A DNA stretch of 64,000 nt from JABWBD01 sp040768665 (lineage in GTDB: Bacteria > Planctomycetota > Planctomycetia > Pirellulales > Thermoguttaceae): contig JAXGMN010000053.1 of assembly GCA_040768665.1 (NCBI GenBank), positions 1 to 64,000 on the forward strand. The letters run 5' to 3'. A program made the position numbers and the translations under genes. The notes beneath the pieces were generated by a model. The model was not told the origin of the DNA. It was given only the letters and a program-made list of their open reading frames with translations, and did not search any database. Shown one piece after another: positions 61,429-64,000 of this stretch. The stretch's first letter is position 1; each line of letters opens with the position of its first letter.

Positions 61429-64000
61429 TCAGCGCGGCTCGTTCAGGGTGGACCACATCATCTCGGCGGCCTGCTGCCGCGTGAAGATACCTTCGGGCGA
61501 GTCTGATGCAGAGGGGAGCATGGCCGCGAACTCGGCAGCCGTGGCCGGTTGGTCTTCGATGCGTTCCGCTTCCGCCACGGCGAGCCCAGCGCGCCCGGGG
61601 TCAGGCTTGCCGGCGAGGAGCTTCGTCAAGCCGTCGCCCCAGACACGTGCTGTGGCTCGCTTCAGGGGTGAGGCAAGGCGGGCGTCGTAGTCGGCAAAGA
61701 AACCTTTCGTGCCGAAGTATTGTACGGCGGCAACCCAAGGCTCCTTGCAAGCAACGCTGACGTCATTGAAGAACGAGACCATCTGGCCACGTTGGACGAG
61801 CGTGCGGACCACGAGATCGCTGTCGAGTTGCGCGGGAGTCGTATCCTGCTGCCTGGCCAGGGCAGCAGCGAATCCAGCGGCCTCGCCGGTCTGCATCCAG
61901 ACCGGCTCCAGCCGCACGGCGCCCCAGGCGATGTGCGTTGCCGAGAGGCAGGCGGGCACGAGCAGATTGTCGACGCCTTGCGGCAGCAGCGAGCGATAGG
62001 GGATCTGGCCCGGTCGCGACTCCTCGGTGAGGATCAGCTTGCCGTCATAGTGGTATTCGGGACGGGAATCGGTCGTGCAGGCGTGGGAGTCCATGTACCA
62101 GTCGGTGATGGCGATGCTGTCGGACTGGATCGGCGTACGGCCGAGGCCCGGCGCGAGCGAATTGTCATGTTCGGTGTAGACGTGGCGGCCGACGATGCGG
62201 CGGGCCTCGCGGACGTACATTTCGTAAGGCACGTGGCTGTTGTCGGCGAACTCGTCCTTCGGCAGGCCCCACTGGCGGAATCTCTCCCGCTGTGCCGGCG
62301 AAACCGACTCGTCGTTCTGAAGGAAGTACATCAAGCCGAGCGCAAAATTGAGGTGGCGGCGGATGATTTTCTCGCGGGTCGGCCAGTCGGCCTCGGGATA
62401 CTCGTGGTTCTCTCCCGGCAGGATGGGCGAATTCATGTGCGATTTCTGGTTGGGGCCGGCATTGGTGGCAATGCTCCTGCGGTTGTAGTCAAGGTACTCG
62501 TCGCGGTTGTAGTCGGGCGGTGGCTCGGTGAGCAGAATGCGGTTGTCCGGGTCCTTGGTCACGCAAAATCGGTAGTTGTAAGCTTGCACGGCGCCGTCGC
62601 CGGTAAAAGGGCTCGTCGGATCGATGCTGCCCTGATGGGCACCGTAGGGGCGGATATTCAAGCGGCCTTCGACCGCGTCGCGGGGAGCGGCGCCGCCGGC
62701 GATGTTGCAGAAGAGCTTGCCGGCGTGGGGCTCGCCGTACTCGTCGCGGGCCTCGCGTCCACAGCGATACGGCACGCCGGCCAGGGCAAACAGATCGCCT
62801 TCATAGGTTGCGTCGGCGAAGATGGATCCGCGGACGCGAATTTCTGCCGTGCCGCCGTACTCGCGGAGCGTGACGGTCCGCAGGAGTGCACCATCGTGCT
62901 GAACCGCGATGGGATAGTGCTCGAGAAGCAGGGTGATTTTGTTCTCGCCCGCGACCAGGCGGTTGAACTCGCGCTCCGCGACGTGCGGCTCGGCCCAGCC
63001 GATCGGATAGTGTTCGTGGGTGTAGCGAATGATTTGGTGGTCGCGAGAGTTCTCGCCGTAGGTGGCGATGTAATGGCGTTCGATATTCCGCAGGATTTCG
63101 CTGAACAATGGCGAGCGGTGGCCGCCATAGAGGGCATCCCACTGCATGAGACCATTGGTCATCATTCCGCCGACGTGGCGATTGTACTGGACGAGGAGCA
63201 CCGAGCAGCCCTCCCTTGCCGCGCGGACGGCACACACCACGCCGCTGCCGGTCGCGCCGACGACGACGAGATCGTAGTGTTTCCCGTCGACGTCCCCCGG
63301 GGCGGTGTCCTCGGCGATTTGCACCGGCTCGGCCGGCCGCGGAGAGGGCGGCGAGGGTTCCGCTGCTTGGGCCGCCAATGGCGAGACCGCCACAGCCGCC
63401 GCGAGCCGGGCGCGACGCTGATTGACGGCGTCCCATTGAACGCGCGGGTCCGCGAATCCGGAGTCGCGCTTGCCCGTCCGCTCCAGGTTGGCGATCTCGA
63501 CGGGCACGAACTGCGCGGCATCGACGACGACGAAACCGTCGGTATTCTCATTGGAAATGGTGACGGAGCCTGCCTTGCCGGCGGCGAACTTGAAGACGCC
63601 AAGCGCCCGAGGAATACCGTCGACGAGGACTTCTTCACGCTGGTTGACGGTGATGGTCTTCTCGCCATCGTCGGAAATGACGGTCACCGGCACGTTGGTG
63701 GCACGGTTGCCGGTTGCGACGTAGATCAGCCGCACCTCGTACTCGCCGGCCTTGGGAATCTCCGGGGTGAAGCGGGCCGTCCTTTGTCCCTGGTCTTCGT
63801 TGTTGTCGTGGCGGTAGCTGGCGCCAACGATCGGAGGCTGCTTGGAGCTCTCGACCCAATGGCCGGTGAACTCGGCGTCACGATCATCCATGAGAATGCC
63901 GGCGGGCTGTGCTGCGGACGCTCTTCGCGGAGTTGCTGCTTGCTCCACCAGCTTATCGGTCTCATCGAGCTTGAACCGCACCGACACGACGCTGTGTTTT
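61429..64000 (-). CDS. FAD-dependent oxidoreductase with N-terminal carbohydrate-type domain (5' end outside the window)
   Basis: At least 852 residues; the frame stays open to the right edge, so the true start is beyond 64000. A GTG at 63987 is an in-frame start without support. Residues 30-165 resemble the xanthan-lyase-associated carbohydrate-type domain (DDRDAEFTGHWVES, AGEYEVRLIYVATGNRATNVPVTV). A Pro/Ala linker leads to the flavin domain (HYDLVVVGATGSGVVCAVRAAREGCSVLLVQYNRHVGGMMTNGL). C-terminal: VDNLLVPACLSATHIAWGAVRLEPVWMQTGEAAGFAAALA. It is upstream of the sialidase-like gene in the same operon. Confidence 0.88.
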   Translation of the reverse strand, partial: KHSVVSVRFKLDETDKLVEQAATPRRASAAQPAGILMDDRDAEFTGHWVESSKQPPIVGASYRHDNNEDQGQRTARFTPEIPKAGEYEVRLIYVATGNRATNVPVTVISDDGEKTITVNQREEVLVDGIPRALGVFKFAAGKAGSVTISNENTDGFVVVDAAQFVPVEIANLERTGKRDSGFADPRVQWDAVNQRRARLAAAVAVSPLAAQAAEPSPPSPRPAEPVQIAEDTAPGDVDGKHYDLVVVGATGSGVVCAVRAAREGCSVLLVQYNRHVGGMMTNGLMQWDALYGGHRSPLFSEILRNIERHYIATYGENSRDHQIIRYTHEHYPIGWAEPHVAEREFNRLVAGENKITLLLEHYPIAVQHDGALLRTVTLREYGGTAEIRVRGSIFADATYEGDLFALAGVPYRCGREARDEYGEPHAGKLFCNIAGGAAPRDAVEGRLNIRPYGAHQGSIDPTSPFTGDGAVQAYNYRFCVTKDPDNRILLTEPPPDYNRDEYLDYNRRSIATNAGPNQKSHMNSPILPGENHEYPEADWPTREKIIRRHLNFALGLMYFLQNDESVSPAQRERFRQWGLPKDEFADNSHVPYEMYVREARRIVGRHVYTEHDNSLAPGLGRTPIQSDSIAITDWYMDSHACTTDSRPEYHYDGKLILTEESRPGQIPYRSLLPQGVDNLLVPACLSATHIAWGAVRLEPVWMQTGEAAGFAAALARQQDTTPAQLDSDLVVRTLVQRGQMVSFFNDVSVACKEPWVAAVQYFGTKGFFADYDARLASPLKRATARVWGDGLTKLLAGKPDPGRAGLAVAEAERIEDQPATAAEFAAMLPSASDSPEGIFTRQQAAEMMWSTLNEPR

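Noticed and set aside
1..64000. CRISPR array, tRNA/rRNA genes, integrase or transposase genes
   Set aside because: No evenly spaced repeats with unique spacers, no tRNA-like cloverleaf and no transposase or integrase motif was recognised, although short RNA genes could be missed by eye.

Overview
The window looks like chromosomal DNA of a planctomycete (Planctomycetota, probably Pirellulales-like; the rank is inference). The markers are a DUF1559 'H-X9-DG' pseudopilin, two giant exported proteins with the planctomycete LEPR-XLL N-terminus, a BBP7-type outer-membrane barrel, three Gfo/Idh/MocA proteins (two with twin-arginine leaders), Tat-exported FAD oxidoreductases, high GC and high-GC antisense open frames. 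No tRNA, rRNA, CRISPR array, integrase or transposase gene was recognised.

Layout. (1) 1-9.2 kb: a sigma-54 activator whose end runs into a 19-bp tandem repeat; a secreted fucose-isomerase-like protein with an exported partner; and, on the other strand, a class III aminotransferase with two Gfo/Idh/MocA proteins. (2) 9.7-30.3 kb: a Wzx/Wzy-type exopolysaccharide locus. A long minus-strand operon (30266 to 16170) encodes a CapD/FlaA1-like dehydratase, a Wzz-like chain-length protein, a CpsD-like ATPase lacking its Walker A lysine, a flippase, an O-antigen ligase/polymerase, a FemAB/CelD-like acyltransferase, GT4, the initiating sugar transferase, a DegT aminotransferase, a NodB deacetylase and GT2. 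Beyond a convergent gene for a duplicated cysteine-rich protein lie a TPR protein, a Wza-like export protein and a BBP7 barrel. (3) 31.5-35.2 kb: a pilin, then an acyl carrier protein, AMP-forming acyl ligase and GNAT operon that may supply an acyl group to the polymer (inference). (4) 35.7-42.3 kb: a Gfo/Idh/MocA oxidoreductase, a glycosidase-like protein, an oligogalacturonide-lyase-like propeller and remnants of at least three dead genes. (5) 42.7-50.5 kb: a DUF1559 pilin and two LEPR-XLL surface proteins, one frameshifted, sharing a duplicated ~180-residue domain. (6) 50.7-55.9 kb: a quinol nitric oxide reductase, an Rrf2 regulator, a FolM-like reductase and a histidine kinase whose PAS domain carries four clustered cysteines; this is a plausible NO/redox-sensing unit. 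(7) 56.2-64 kb: a minus-strand set for glycan or organic-acid turnover (beta-helix/phosphoesterase fusion, FAD oxidoreductase, sialidase-like protein, second FAD oxidoreductase cut by the window edge).

The gaps carry at least three families of dispersed palindromic elements: a ~34-bp hairpin with an AGCCCGGCT arm (four copies), a ~90-bp inverted-repeat element (two clear copies) and a ~130-bp one (two clear copies flanking 0.7 kb). With the gene remnants, these and the CpsD, duplicated-domain and NO-sensing observations are the most notable points. All assignments rest on reading the sequence and recognising families; no database search was run.
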